Shown: piece after piece, positions 11,641-23,982 of the stretch
How the letters are laid out: every line of letters starts with the position of its first letter
How positions within the stretch are numbered: position 1 is the stretch's first letter
DNA from: Anaerolineae bacterium
GTDB lineage: Bacteria > Chloroflexota > Anaerolineae > Aggregatilineales > Phototrophicaceae
Length of the DNA stretch: 64,000 bases
NCBI GenBank assembly: GCA_023382675.1
Contig: JAHDWN010000003.1
Coordinates: forward strand, 156,038 to 220,037
Direction of reading: 5' to 3'
Notes under the pieces: generated by a model
Seen by the model: the letters and a program-made list of their open reading frames with translations, nothing else
Told to the model about the DNA's origin: nothing
Databases searched by the model: none
Made by a program: the position numbers and the translations under genes

Positions 11641-12120
11641 CTCCAACGGCAGCGCAGTGACATGCTTGACCTCGCGCAGGGCGACGCTCGTTTCCAGGTG
11701 ACTGACGCCGGGCAGGATCGAGAGCCGTTCGACCAGCAGGTGTTCGAGCGCCTTGCGGTTGGGCGCGACGACCTTGAGCAAGAAATCGGCGTCGCCGGTC
11801 AGGTGATGGCATTCGAGCACCTCCGGCATCTCCAGCACCACCTGCTCGAAGGCGGCGATGTGATCGCGATGATGGCGCGCGACCGAGACGCGGACGAAAC
11901 AGATCAGATCCAGCCCCAGCAGTTCGTGATCGAGGATTGCCACGTAGCGCTGGATGTAGCCGCGGTCCTCCAACCGTTTGATGCGATGATGGACGGCTGG
12001 CTGTGACAGGTTGAGGCGGCGGCCCAACTCCGCCTTGCTGATGCTCGAGTCATCTTGCAGAAGCTTGAGGATTTCCACGTCCATGTCGTCGAGTCCGGTG
12101 CGTCGCGTCAATTCATTCAT
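11638..12120 (-). CDS. Lrp/AsnC family transcriptional regulator
   Basis: LDDMDVEILKLLQDDSSISKAELGRRLNLSQPAVHHRIKRLEDRGYIQRYVAILD; RAM domain HHLTGDADFLLKVVAPN. Confidence 0.95.
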
Positions 12121-12441
12121 GGTGCCTGCCTATCTCGTAGTCTAAAGGAAACGAGCCAATTCGCCGAATACGAGAAAGGATTCAAAGTTCTATCGGCGAT
12201 TCTATTATGAATGCTTCTCGATGGGGTGACGGATTACGTGCCTGTCAGGCTGTAAGTGATGCCCGGTTGGGCGGAAGCGGTGGATGGAGCAGGCTGATAC
12301 AACGTCGCTAGCCGGATCATGCGTAAGGCAAAAAAGCCACTTAAGTTTTAAGAGCAACCTGCGCCTATGTTAAGCGTTTGGCGCTCGCTTAAACAGCTAT
12401 TAAAATATGACATCTCACCTGCCCGCACGGAAGGCGAACCC

Positions 12442-13401
12442 ATGGACATCATCGACACTCCCGATACGCAGCTTATTGACGTTTTGCGCGCGGCAGTGCA
12501 GCCGATTGATCCGCACGACCCCATGTCGGAAGCAGGGCGTAAAGCTCTCCTGCGAGATTTCGTGCGCATGTTGGAACATGAAGCCGGGAGCAAGACGGGC
12601 GAAGACATCGAAGACGTGCATCAGATGCGCGTTTCGACCCGCCGTATGCGCAGTGCCCTCCGGTTGCTCGAACCCTACTACAAAGGCAAGCCGGTACGAT
12701 ACTTCCGCGCGCGGCTAACGACAATTGCCGATGCGCTGGGCGAGGTGCGCGACCTCGATGTGATGATTGACAATCTGAGCCAATTCCAGACGAAGCATAA
12801 CGCCCATCTCGACGGCACGATTGCCCTGCTCGATGCCGAGCTGCAGACCGCGCGCGCGGATCTCGTGCGCGTGCTTGAAAAGAAAGGCTACGCGCGTTTC
12901 ATCGATAAGTTTGCCGACTTCCTGACGACGGTTGGGGCGGGCGCGCGCAAGGTGGACCATGACTCGGTTGTGCCCAGCCAACTGCGCCATCTGCTGCCGA
13001 CGCAGGTCTACGAACATCTGGGCGCGGTGCGTGCCTACGACGCGGTTGTCGACCAGGGCGAAGCGACAACGCTGCATGCGCTGCGCATCGAATTCAAGCG
13101 TCTGCGCTACCTGGTGCATTTCTTCAGCGAGATCATGGGGCCGAGCGCGGAAGACTTCCTGAAGGAATTGAAGGCGATTCAGGATCATCTCGGCACGATG
13201 CAGGACATTCAAGTCGCGTCGGATCGCCTGGAGGATCTGATGCCGGATCTCGATGATGAAGATGCCGCCGGCCTGAGCGCCTACCTGGACGCGCTCAATA
13301 TACAGTTAGAAGCGCTCGACGCCAGCTTCCCGCAGGTGTGGAAGCGCTTCAACTCGGCGGCGATCCAGCGCAAGCTGGCCTCGGCGCTGGTGGCGCTGTA
13401 G
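12442..13401 (+). CDS. CHAD domain-containing protein
   Basis: EDIEDVHQMRVSTRRMRSALRLLEPYYK; ALRIEFKRLRYLVHFFSEIMG; internal ATG at 12442 preferred. Confidence 0.9.
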   Translation: MDIIDTPDTQLIDVLRAAVQPIDPHDPMSEAGRKALLRDFVRMLEHEAGSKTGEDIEDVHQMRVSTRRMRSALRLLEPYYKGKPVRYFRARLTTIADALGEVRDLDVMIDNLSQFQTKHNAHLDGTIALLDAELQTARADLVRVLEKKGYARFIDKFADFLTTVGAGARKVDHDSVVPSQLRHLLPTQVYEHLGAVRAYDAVVDQGEATTLHALRIEFKRLRYLVHFFSEIMGPSAEDFLKELKAIQDHLGTMQDIQVASDRLEDLMPDLDDEDAAGLSAYLDALNIQLEALDASFPQVWKRFNSAAIQRKLASALVAL

Positions 13402-13438
13402 TTGCGGCCTGGATGTATCAAAATCTGAATGAAATGTC

Positions 13439-13489
13439 GTAGGGGTGACCCGGCGGGTCGCCCAGGGCAAGCCATCAGATTGCCCCTAC
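13439..13489. repeat. Cloverleaf-like palindromic intergenic element
   Basis: Outer stem gtagggg (13439-13445)/cccctac (13483-13489) enclosing gaccc-ggc-gggtc (13447-13459) and gggcaa-n9-ttgccc (13465-13485). Confidence 0.75.
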
Positions 13490-13622
13490 AGCGGATGCCG
13501 ACAGTTGAAAACTATTCTTTCCCCAACCCCTGGCGAGAGCAGCAGATCTGCCCCATTTTGAAACGCGCCTGTTTGAAACCGCTAATTGTCTGACCGGCGC
13601 ATTTGTGGTTCAATACGCCGCT

Positions 13623-14789
13623 ATGCGACGTTGGCTCATCCTTCTACTCTTGATCCTGGGCGGATGCGGCGGTGACGCGGTCGTTTTCGCGCCGACACCA
13701 CCCCCGCCTGACGTGTCGCCGCTGCGTTACCAGCATCCCGGCGGCGTTTTCAGTATTGTCGTGCCGCGCACGTGGTCAGTCTACGAGGTCAACACAACAG
13801 AACTCGCCGCGACCGCGTTTTCAGCGCCGGACGCGCGCGAGTCTACCCTGTCGGTTGCCGTCGTCAACCTGGGCACCACGCCGGACGCCGATGCTTTTGC
13901 CGCGCTCCTCAATCGCTATCAGACGCAGGTGCGCGCCGACGTCGAGTTCTACACCGAGCAGGATCGGCAGGCGATGGGCGATGGCAGCTGGCGCATGACC
14001 GGGCTGCGGCAGTTGCCGGGCGGTCAGACTCAGCCGCTGAACACGTTTGTGCAGATGTTCGGCAGCCAGATGGCCGTCGTCGATGTCGTCGTACCACGTG
14101 ATGCTGCCGCGCAGGTGGAGATGCAGCGCATCGTCAACACGCTCCAGGTTGACAGCGCCGCGCCGCTCGATGTGACCGACCTGAGCACGTTGTCCTCGGC
14201 CAAGCGTTCCGGGCTGGCGCTGCTGCATCTGTATGCCTGGTCAACCGCCGAAGGTGTCTTCTTCATCACCGGCGAGGTCGCTAACTACGGCACGGCGGCG
14301 GTCAGCCCTGCGCCGGTGCGCGCGCTGATGACGACCGCCGAAGGCCAGCCGCTGCTCGAAGCCGTCGATACGGTCATGGGCTACGGCATCCCGCCGGGCG
14401 GGTTCGCGCCCTTCAGCCTGCGTTTCGGCCAGGGCCAGCCGAACAACGCGCGCGATTACGAGGTTTACCTGGGCGGGGATGATTGGCAGTCAGAGCTAGG
14501 CGAGCCGCTGTTCCCGGCGGAGCAGTTGCTCACGAGCGACGAATCGAGCTTCGACGCGCTCGGCAGGCTGATCGTGCGCGGCGAAGTCGTGAATACCGGC
14601 GACGCAGTGGCGCAAGCGCCGCGCGCCGTCATCACCATCTTTGACGCGGCGCAAAACGTGATCGCGGCGGGGTTTGCCGATCTGGCTGTCGCCTCGCTTG
14701 CGCCGGGCGAACGCGCGCCCTACGAGATCGCCGTGCCGGAACTCGGCGGCGAGCCGGTCAGCTACATTGTGGTCGTGCAGGCGAAGTAG
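13623..14789 (+). CDS. Predicted lipoprotein, unknown function
   Basis: MRRWLILLLLILGGCGGDAV lipobox; 13623 ATG. Confidence 0.75.
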   Translation: MRRWLILLLLILGGCGGDAVVFAPTPPPPDVSPLRYQHPGGVFSIVVPRTWSVYEVNTTELAATAFSAPDARESTLSVAVVNLGTTPDADAFAALLNRYQTQVRADVEFYTEQDRQAMGDGSWRMTGLRQLPGGQTQPLNTFVQMFGSQMAVVDVVVPRDAAAQVEMQRIVNTLQVDSAAPLDVTDLSTLSSAKRSGLALLHLYAWSTAEGVFFITGEVANYGTAAVSPAPVRALMTTAEGQPLLEAVDTVMGYGIPPGGFAPFSLRFGQGQPNNARDYEVYLGGDDWQSELGEPLFPAEQLLTSDESSFDALGRLIVRGEVVNTGDAVAQAPRAVITIFDAAQNVIAAGFADLAVASLAPGERAPYEIAVPELGGEPVSYIVVVQAK

Positions 14790-14790
14790 C

Positions 14791-15726
14791 TCACCCCATC
14801 GCTTCAACCTGCGTCCCGGCCATCATTGCCTCGAACTGATCCCAGGTGAAGCGCCCGCCGCCCATCGACAGCGCGTTGGCTGCACCGGCAGCGACCGCCT
14901 GGCGCAGCGCTTTGACCGGCGGATGCCCGCGCAGGAAGCCCACCAGCAGCCCGGCGAAGAACGAATCGCCGCTGCCGACATCGCTGACGATCTGAATGTG
15001 TGGCGGTGTGGCGCGCCAGACCTCGCCCTGCATGGAGAGCACTGCGCCCGCCGCGCCCATCGTCACGACGACCGGCGCGTGAATGCGCCCGCTCAACTGC
15101 GTGGCGGCCTCGGCGGCTGCCTGGGGTGTCGTGACCGTCAGGTTCAGGATCGCGCCGATCTCCGCCTGATTGACCTTGATGCCGCAGCCGCCCAGATCGA
15201 GCGCCGCCGCCAGCCCTTCGCCGCTGCTATCCACCCAGACGATCTTGCCTGCCTCGCGCAGCACGCGCAGCAGATCCTGAAACAGCGCGGCTGGCGAACC
15301 AGGGGGCAAACTGCCGCCAAAGCAGATGAACTCGCTGCCCGCGCTGGCTTCCAGGAGGTCGTTCTGGAGGCGCGCCCAGTCTTCCGGCAGCGCTTCCGGC
15401 CCGGTCTCGTTGACCACCGTCGTGATCTGGCGCTCGGTATCGGCCATGACGATGCAGGTGCGCGTTTCGCCATGAGCGAGGAGTGTCCAGTGCTGGTGGA
15501 TGCCTTCCGCATCCAGCATTTCGGTGATGTGCTGGCCGGTGTGCCCGGCGAGGAACCCGGCGCACTGTGCCAGCCCGCCCAGCCCGCTGACGGCGCGCGC
15601 GACGTTGATGCCCTTGCCGCCGGCGCCGACGTGGTGCGTCGATGAGCGAAAGACGCCGCCGTCGCCATAGCCGGGGATGACGTACGTGCGATCCATGGTC
15701 GGGTTGGGCGTGACGCAAACGATCAT
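14791..15726 (-). CDS. PfkB-family sugar kinase (1-phosphofructokinase/hexose kinase type)
   Basis: MIVCVTPNPTMDRTYVIPGYG; VGAGGKGINVARAVSGLGG; SDVGSGDSFFAGLLVGFLRG. Confidence 0.9.
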   Translation of the reverse strand: MIVCVTPNPTMDRTYVIPGYGDGGVFRSSTHHVGAGGKGINVARAVSGLGGLAQCAGFLAGHTGQHITEMLDAEGIHQHWTLLAHGETRTCIVMADTERQITTVVNETGPEALPEDWARLQNDLLEASAGSEFICFGGSLPPGSPAALFQDLLRVLREAGKIVWVDSSGEGLAAALDLGGCGIKVNQAEIGAILNLTVTTPQAAAEAATQLSGRIHAPVVVTMGAAGAVLSMQGEVWRATPPHIQIVSDVGSGDSFFAGLLVGFLRGHPPVKALRQAVAAGAANALSMGGGRFTWDQFEAMMAGTQVEAMG

Positions 15727-15764
15727 GCGCTGTCCTTGGTCTGTCGAGGATAGGAGCAGAATTA

Positions 15765-15895
15765 TAATCGGCGATTGGGTATTGGGCATTGGCTTTTGGC
15801 GTATAGCTGATAGCCAATAGCCCTTAGCCGGATAGGCAACTGGCTATCGGCGTTCGGCTGTCAGCTTTTGGCTAATGTGCCAATCCGCTAATTCG

Positions 15896-15900
<5 letters not shown>
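15765..15900. repeat. Degenerate short tandem repeat (ggctatcggc/ggctgtcagcttttggctaat type)
   Basis: Low-complexity intergenic sequence shared with 11575-11640. Confidence 0.65.
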
Positions 15901-18559
<2,659 letters not shown>

Positions 18560-18722
18560 TCAGATCTTCATCCCTGATAGAGTGTGATATGTAAACGGAT
18601 AGATGACATGCATCCAGCTTATATCCCAAGATCGCGTGTAACAAGGCCCACCCGACCTACATTCAGCGCCAGCCCATCAACTGCGGTTGCGTTACCTTTT
18701 GCGCTGTGGACACGATATAGAG

Positions 18723-19316
18723 ATGACAGAGCGGCGTCAGAAAGGATGTGACCGCGTGACCGTTCCGACGACGAAAGCAGCCAGCGACGACGCGCCCCTG
18801 GCCTTGATCGCCCAGACAGAGTCATCGGCGTTTGGCGAACTCTATCTCCGCCACACGGCGCGCGTCTACCGCTATATCTACATCCGCGTTGGGCAGGCGC
18901 AGCTTGCCGACGACCTGACAGCAGAGACATTCCTGGCAGCCTTCAAGAGCCTGGCGGCGTATCGGGAGCACGGGGCCTTCGCCGGGTGGCTGCTCGGCAT
19001 CGCGCGCAACGTGGTTGCCGATCATTTTCGTGCGCACAAGCCCAATCTCTCGCTCGATGCGCTCGGCGATCAGCCGGAGGATCAACCGTCGCCGGAAGAA
19101 AGCGTCGGGCAGCGCCTGGAGATCGAAAGCCTGCGCCGCGCGCTGCGCCACCTGACCGACGAGCAGGCAGAGGTCGTCCGGCTGCGGATGTTTGCCGAAC
19201 TCAGCACGTCTGAAACCGCCCGCTTGATGGGCAAGAGCGAAGCCGCGATCAAGATGCTGCTCCACCGCGCTCTGCGGGACCTGCGCCAGCACCTGCGGCT
19301 GGAGGAATCACGATGA
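18723..19316 (+). CDS. ECF-type RNA polymerase sigma factor
   Basis: AFGELYLRHTARVYRYIYIRVGQAQLADDLTAETFLAAFKSL (region 2); HLTDEQAEVVRLRMFAELSTSETARLMGKSEAAIKMLLHRALRDLR (region 4). Confidence 0.93.
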   Translation: MTERRQKGCDRVTVPTTKAASDDAPLALIAQTESSAFGELYLRHTARVYRYIYIRVGQAQLADDLTAETFLAAFKSLAAYREHGAFAGWLLGIARNVVADHFRAHKPNLSLDALGDQPEDQPSPEESVGQRLEIESLRRALRHLTDEQAEVVRLRMFAELSTSETARLMGKSEAAIKMLLHRALRDLRQHLRLEESR

Positions 19317-20728
19317 ACGATGAACGATCCAATGCCGACCGGTTGAGCCGCTCCATCGACCATCTGCACGCGGGCGAGGCTGACGACGCCGAGACGCCGG
19401 AAGCGCGGCTCGCCGCCGATCTGCACCGGCTGGCAGCCAGTATCGAGCCACCCGCCGACCTGATGCAGCGCTTGCTGCCGCCGCTGCACACCAATGGGCA
19501 ACCCGCACGACCTTACCACCACACAGTTCATGAGGAGAGACTGATGACTGCTGTACCCGCACACGCCCACGCTCAGGCAAAAAGCGCGCGCTTGCCGCTG
19601 ACGTTGGCGGCAGCGGCGGCCGCCGTCTTTCTGCTGCTGATCGTACTGCTCGGCCAGCCGAACGGCCAGCCGGTCGCAGCGCCGATTGTCGCCCAGGCCG
19701 CCACTGACACGCCCACGCCCATACCCACCGAGACGCCCACGCCAACCGCCGCAGCGGGGGTCATGCAGACGAGTCTGCCCCTGCCCGCCGGGGCTTACGT
19801 CGCTGATCTACGCCCTGAGACGCTCGCCCGGCTGCGTGCGACCGGCATGGAGTGGGTCGCCGTCAACCTGCCGTTCGAGATTCGTTCGGGCCTCGACAGC
19901 CTGGAACTGGCGAGCATGGTCATCAGCGCGGTTCATGCACAGGGACTGCGCATCATGCTCACGGTCACGGGCGCACCTCTGGATATGATGTCCCACCGTG
20001 AGACGTACACCCAGGATTACGCCAGCTTCATCGGCAGGGTGGCCGCGCTGTCACCAGATGCGATTCAAGTCTGGACCGAGCCGAACATCGACGTAAACTG
20101 GCTGACGGGTGAGATCAGCCCCTCGGCCTACGTGCAACTGCTCAGAGCGGCCTACGCCGCCATCAAAGCCGCCGATCCGAAAGTGATGGTGATCAGCGCC
20201 GCGCCCGCGCCGACCAGCGCACAGGCCATCGTCTCCGATCACGTCGTCAATGATGACACGTTCTACACGCTGATGGCGCAGGCAAACGCGGCCGATGTTG
20301 CCGACTGCATCGGCGTGCATTACGTCGAGGGCATCGTCCCGCCGGACGCGACCAGCGGCGACTCACGCGGCGAAACTGGCACACGCTATCTGGCGACGAT
20401 GCTGGAGCGCGCCGCCGCACCCTTCCGCGAGCGCGGTGATGATGTGCCGCTGTGCATCACCGAGTTGGGCTACGTCTCGCCGGAAGGCCTGCCGGAGCCG
20501 CTGCCCGACGATTTCGCCTGGGCCAACGAGACGACGCTCGCTGAGCAGAGCGCCTGGCTCGCCGGGGCTATCGACCTGATGAGCGGCCTGAGCAGCAGCC
20601 AGATCCGGCTCGTGCTCGTCTACAACTTCAACAGCGCCAGCCCGGCCATTTATGCACACGGCTACTCGATGCTGCGCCCCGACGGAAGCTGCCCCACCTG
20701 CGATGCGATTGCGGCGCTGCGCCGCTAG
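19313..20728 (+). CDS. Putative anti-sigma factor: cytoplasmic segment, one TM helix, Thr/Pro linker and GH-A-like (GH39/cellulase-superfamily-like) ectodomain
   Basis: ATGA overlap with ECF sigma stop; N-term DRLSRSIDHLHAGE...ARLAADLHRLAASIEPPADLMQRLLPPL; TM LPLTLAAAAAAVFLLLIVLLG; linker TDTPTPIPTETPTPT; VWTEPNIDVNWLTGEIS...ITELGYVSPEGLP. Confidence 0.8.
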   Translation: MNDERSNADRLSRSIDHLHAGEADDAETPEARLAADLHRLAASIEPPADLMQRLLPPLHTNGQPARPYHHTVHEERLMTAVPAHAHAQAKSARLPLTLAAAAAAVFLLLIVLLGQPNGQPVAAPIVAQAATDTPTPIPTETPTPTAAAGVMQTSLPLPAGAYVADLRPETLARLRATGMEWVAVNLPFEIRSGLDSLELASMVISAVHAQGLRIMLTVTGAPLDMMSHRETYTQDYASFIGRVAALSPDAIQVWTEPNIDVNWLTGEISPSAYVQLLRAAYAAIKAADPKVMVISAAPAPTSAQAIVSDHVVNDDTFYTLMAQANAADVADCIGVHYVEGIVPPDATSGDSRGETGTRYLATMLERAAAPFRERGDDVPLCITELGYVSPEGLPEPLPDDFAWANETTLAEQSAWLAGAIDLMSGLSSSQIRLVLVYNFNSASPAIYAHGYSMLRPDGSCPTCDAIAALRR

Positions 20729-20731
20729 GTG

Positions 20732-21298
20732 TCAGCGGCTGCCGTTGGTCGCGTCGAGCTGCTTGTAGTAGAGCACAGTCGTACACAGCGCACCGTCGGG
20801 GAACAGGGCGTAGTTCGGGATACGCCCCGCGGCGGTGTAGCCGCAGCGTTGGTAGAGATACTCGGCGTCGGAGCCGGCGCAGGTATCCAGCACCAGCAGC
20901 GTGCGCCCGCTTTCGTGCGCTGCTGTTTCCAGCGCCTGCATGAGCATGAGGGCGATCCCGCGCCGCCGCGCCCGCGTGTGGACGAGCACTTTCTGAACTT
21001 CGGCACGATGGAGCGAGTTTTCGCGCTCCGCCAGGGCAAGCTGCGCCGTACCGACGAGGATGCCGTCGTCGTAGGCGGCCAGCAAGACGCGACGCCTGGC
21101 GGCGACGTCCGCGATCATGTCCGCCCAGAATTTCTCGGCCAGCGCCGGATTGAACGGCACGAGGAAGCCAATCGACGCGCCGCTTTCCACGGCGTCGCGC
21201 AGCAGTTCGATCAGCGCCGGCTGTTGGGCGCGGGCAGCATCAGGTGTCATCGCGGTCGTGGTGAGCATGAGCATTTCCTTTGCTGGTTGGGCGAACAA
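20732..21298 (-). CDS. GNAT family N-acetyltransferase
   Basis: VLVHTRARRRGIALMLMQALETAAHESGRTLLVLDTCAGSDAEYLYQRCGYTAAGRIP. Confidence 0.88.
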   Translation of the reverse strand: MFAQPAKEMLMLTTTAMTPDAARAQQPALIELLRDAVESGASIGFLVPFNPALAEKFWADMIADVAARRRVLLAAYDDGILVGTAQLALAERENSLHRAEVQKVLVHTRARRRGIALMLMQALETAAHESGRTLLVLDTCAGSDAEYLYQRCGYTAAGRIPNYALFPDGALCTTVLYYKQLDATNGSR

Positions 21299-21299
21299 C

Positions 21300-22067
21300 C
21301 TATGCCAGCACGTCGCGCGCGTGGATCTTCAGCAGGTCGATCAGGCGGCGGTAGGGGAATGGCCCATGGCTGATGCGGGCGACACCCAGGCTGGCAAGCT
21401 GGGCTTGTGGCAGCGAATCGGGATGCGCCAGCACATTCACGGGCAGGGTGCAGGTGGCGCACAGCTTTTCGATCAGGCTGCCATCGCGCAAGCCCGGCGC
21501 GAAAAATCCGCTGGCTCCGGCCTCGGCAAAGGCGGTAGCCCGATCCAACGCTGCTGCCAGATGTTCGGCGGAGTGTTCAGCCGGTTTCGCATTCAGGAAA
21601 ATGTCTGTGCGCGCGTTGATAAACAGCGGGATTCCGGCATCGTCGGCGGCCTGACGCACGGCGGCGACGCGCTTGACCTGCTCGTCGAGTGGATACAACA
21701 CATCCTCACGAATGTTTTGATCCTCGAAGTTCACGCCGATGGCTCCGGCGGCGATCACCTGCGCGACGTTCTGGCGGATCGTATCCGGGTCGCGGGCATA
21801 ACCGCTCTCGAAGTCCAGCGACACCGGCAGATCGACCCGGCGGGCGATGCGCTGCAAATTGGCGACCACCAGTTCCAATGGAAGGTTTTCGCCATCGGTG
21901 TAACCCTGGGCGGCGGCGACACACGCGCTCCCGGTTGCCAGCGCTCTGGCTCCGGCTTCGGCAACTGCCAGCGCGCTCCCGGCGTCCCAGATGTTATACA
22001 GAACCAGCGGATCGCCTTTGACGTGCAGAGCGGCAAACTGGCGCGCGCGGTCAATTTGTGCGGTCAC
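21300..22067 (-). CDS. Isocitrate lyase/PEP mutase family protein
   Basis: LVLYNIWDAGSALAVAEAGARALATGS; VSLDFESGYARDPDTIRQNV; GVNFEDQNI; FINARTDIFL. Confidence 0.9.
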   Translation of the reverse strand: MTAQIDRARQFAALHVKGDPLVLYNIWDAGSALAVAEAGARALATGSACVAAAQGYTDGENLPLELVVANLQRIARRVDLPVSLDFESGYARDPDTIRQNVAQVIAAGAIGVNFEDQNIREDVLYPLDEQVKRVAAVRQAADDAGIPLFINARTDIFLNAKPAEHSAEHLAAALDRATAFAEAGASGFFAPGLRDGSLIEKLCATCTLPVNVLAHPDSLPQAQLASLGVARISHGPFPYRRLIDLLKIHARDVLA

Positions 22068-22282
22068 GATCTGCTCCTGTGCGTTAAAAAGGCGCGATTC
22101 CCGTCAGCGCATACATGCTCAACCATAATCCAGTGAACGCGCACCGAAAACTACCATTGGAGGCCAGAACCTATATCAGCCAGGGTCTGCATGAAGTCAC
22201 CTGACCGTCGCCACAATTTACCCTTGAATCAGACAGGGCGATCCATTGACCGCCCTGTGTGCGTACATTGAGCAGCGTTTGG

Positions 22283-23713
22283 TTAGAAGTCGTAGTAGAG
22301 TTGCATCTCGTAAGGATGCGGGCGCATCGCCACGGCGTCGGCCTCGTTGACCTTCTTGTAGCTGATGTAGTTCTCGATGAACGGTTCGGTGAAGACGCCG
22401 CCTTCGGTCAGGAAGGCACTGTCCGCTGCCAGCGCATCCAGCGACCCATGCAGGCTGCCGGGCACGGTCGGTGTCTCGACGCCTTCTTCGTACAGGTCGA
22501 AGTCCGACGGTTCGCCGGGGTCGATCTTGTTCTTGATGCCGTCCAGCCCGGCCATCAACATGGCGGCGAAGGCCAGATAGGGATTGGCTGTCGGGTCAGG
22601 CGCGCGGAACTCGATACGCTTGGCTTTCGGGTTGTCGCTGTACATCGGGATACGCACGGCAGCCGAACGGTTGCGCGCGCTGTAGACCAGGTTGACCGGT
22701 GCTTCGTAGCCGGGCACGAGACGGCGGTAGCTGTTGGTCGTCGGCGCGGCGAAGGCCAGGATCGCTGGCGCGTGCTTGAGGATGCCGCCGATGTAATTCA
22801 GCGCCATCTGGCTCAGGCTGGCATAGCCCTTCTTGTCGTAGAACAGCGGCTTGCCGTCTTTCCAGAGCGATTGGTGGCAGTGCATCCCGGAGCCGTTGTC
22901 GCTAAAGATCGGCTTGGGCATAAAGGTGACGCTGTAGCCATGGCGATAGGCGACGTTGCGGATCAGGTACTTGTAGAGCAGAAGCTTGTCGGCCATCGTG
23001 CGCATTTCATCAAAGCGCATGTCGATCTCGGCCTGCGCTGCGCCGCCGACCTCGTGATGATGCACTTCGATGTCGATGCCACAGGACATGAGGACTTCGA
23101 CCATCTCAGAGCGTAGATCCTGCATCTTATCTGTCGGCGGAACGGGGAAGTAGCCTTCCTTGATGCGCGGGCGGTAGCCCAGGCCGGGTTCGCCTGAACC
23201 CCAGAAGCCGGACGGGCTGTCGACTTCGTAGAAGCTGCCGTTCGGGTTGTTCTCGAAAGCGACGCTGCTGAAAATGAAGAACTCGGCTTCCGGGCCAAAG
23301 TAGCAGACATCGGCGATGCCGGATGCCTTCAGATAGTCGTCTGCACGCTTGAGCACACCACGCGGATCATTGGCATAGGGCGTACCGTCGAGATCGACCA
23401 CGTCGCAAATCAGGCTCAACGTCGGGACTGCCGGAACCGGATCGATGAACGCTGTCGAGATGTCCGGAACCAGGTTGAGATCAGACTTGTTGATCGTCTG
23501 GAAGCCACGGATCGACGAGCCATCAAAGCCGATGCCGTCCTTGAAGATGCCTTCGTCGAAATTGGCAATCGGCACACTGAAGTGCTGAACGACGCCGCGA
23601 ATATCGACAAACTTGACATCGACAAAACGCGCACCGTTTTCCTTTGCCCATTTCAACAGCCCCGATGCAGTTTTTACCTGCGCCGAAGGCCGTATACCGC
23701 GCATATCCGTCAT
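22283..23713 (-). CDS. glnA: Glutamine synthetase, type I
   Basis: [74 protein letters not shown]; internal ATG at 23713. Confidence 0.96.
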   Translation of the reverse strand: MTDMRGIRPSAQVKTASGLLKWAKENGARFVDVKFVDIRGVVQHFSVPIANFDEGIFKDGIGFDGSSIRGFQTINKSDLNLVPDISTAFIDPVPAVPTLSLICDVVDLDGTPYANDPRGVLKRADDYLKASGIADVCYFGPEAEFFIFSSVAFENNPNGSFYEVDSPSGFWGSGEPGLGYRPRIKEGYFPVPPTDKMQDLRSEMVEVLMSCGIDIEVHHHEVGGAAQAEIDMRFDEMRTMADKLLLYKYLIRNVAYRHGYSVTFMPKPIFSDNGSGMHCHQSLWKDGKPLFYDKKGYASLSQMALNYIGGILKHAPAILAFAAPTTNSYRRLVPGYEAPVNLVYSARNRSAAVRIPMYSDNPKAKRIEFRAPDPTANPYLAFAAMLMAGLDGIKNKIDPGEPSDFDLYEEGVETPTVPGSLHGSLDALAADSAFLTEGGVFTEPFIENYISYKKVNEADAVAMRPHPYEMQLYYDF

Positions 23714-23754
23714 GGTGGTCACTCTCCGTGTTAGTGATAATTGCCGACCCAGCA

Positions 23755-23770
23755 AGAATTGTGCAATTCT
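23755..23770. promoter_or_regulatory. Inverted repeat agaattg-tg-caattct next to a tatagaat-like -10 on the minus strand, upstream of glnA
   Basis: Perfect 7-bp arms, 2-nt spacer. Confidence 0.4.
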
Positions 23771-23917
23771 ATACAATCCGATTGGGCAGGCGGTAAGGGG
23801 AGAATCGACAAAAACAGCCCGCGATTGCTGTGGATTCTGTACAAAGATTTCGGGAAAAGCGCCTGGAAAGGCGTTTCTGGCGAGGAAATTTGGTGAAGTA
23901 TGACAATTTCTATAGCG

Positions 23918-23941
23918 TGGGGCGCGTTTTGGCGCGCCCCA
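23918..23941 (-). terminator. GC-rich hairpin downstream of S41 peptidase (tggggcgcg-ttttgg-cgcgcccca)
   Basis: 9-bp perfect stem. Confidence 0.5.
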
Positions 23942-23982
23942 ATCAATGACGTTTGTCGATTCTGGCTACACGTGTGCCAGAC

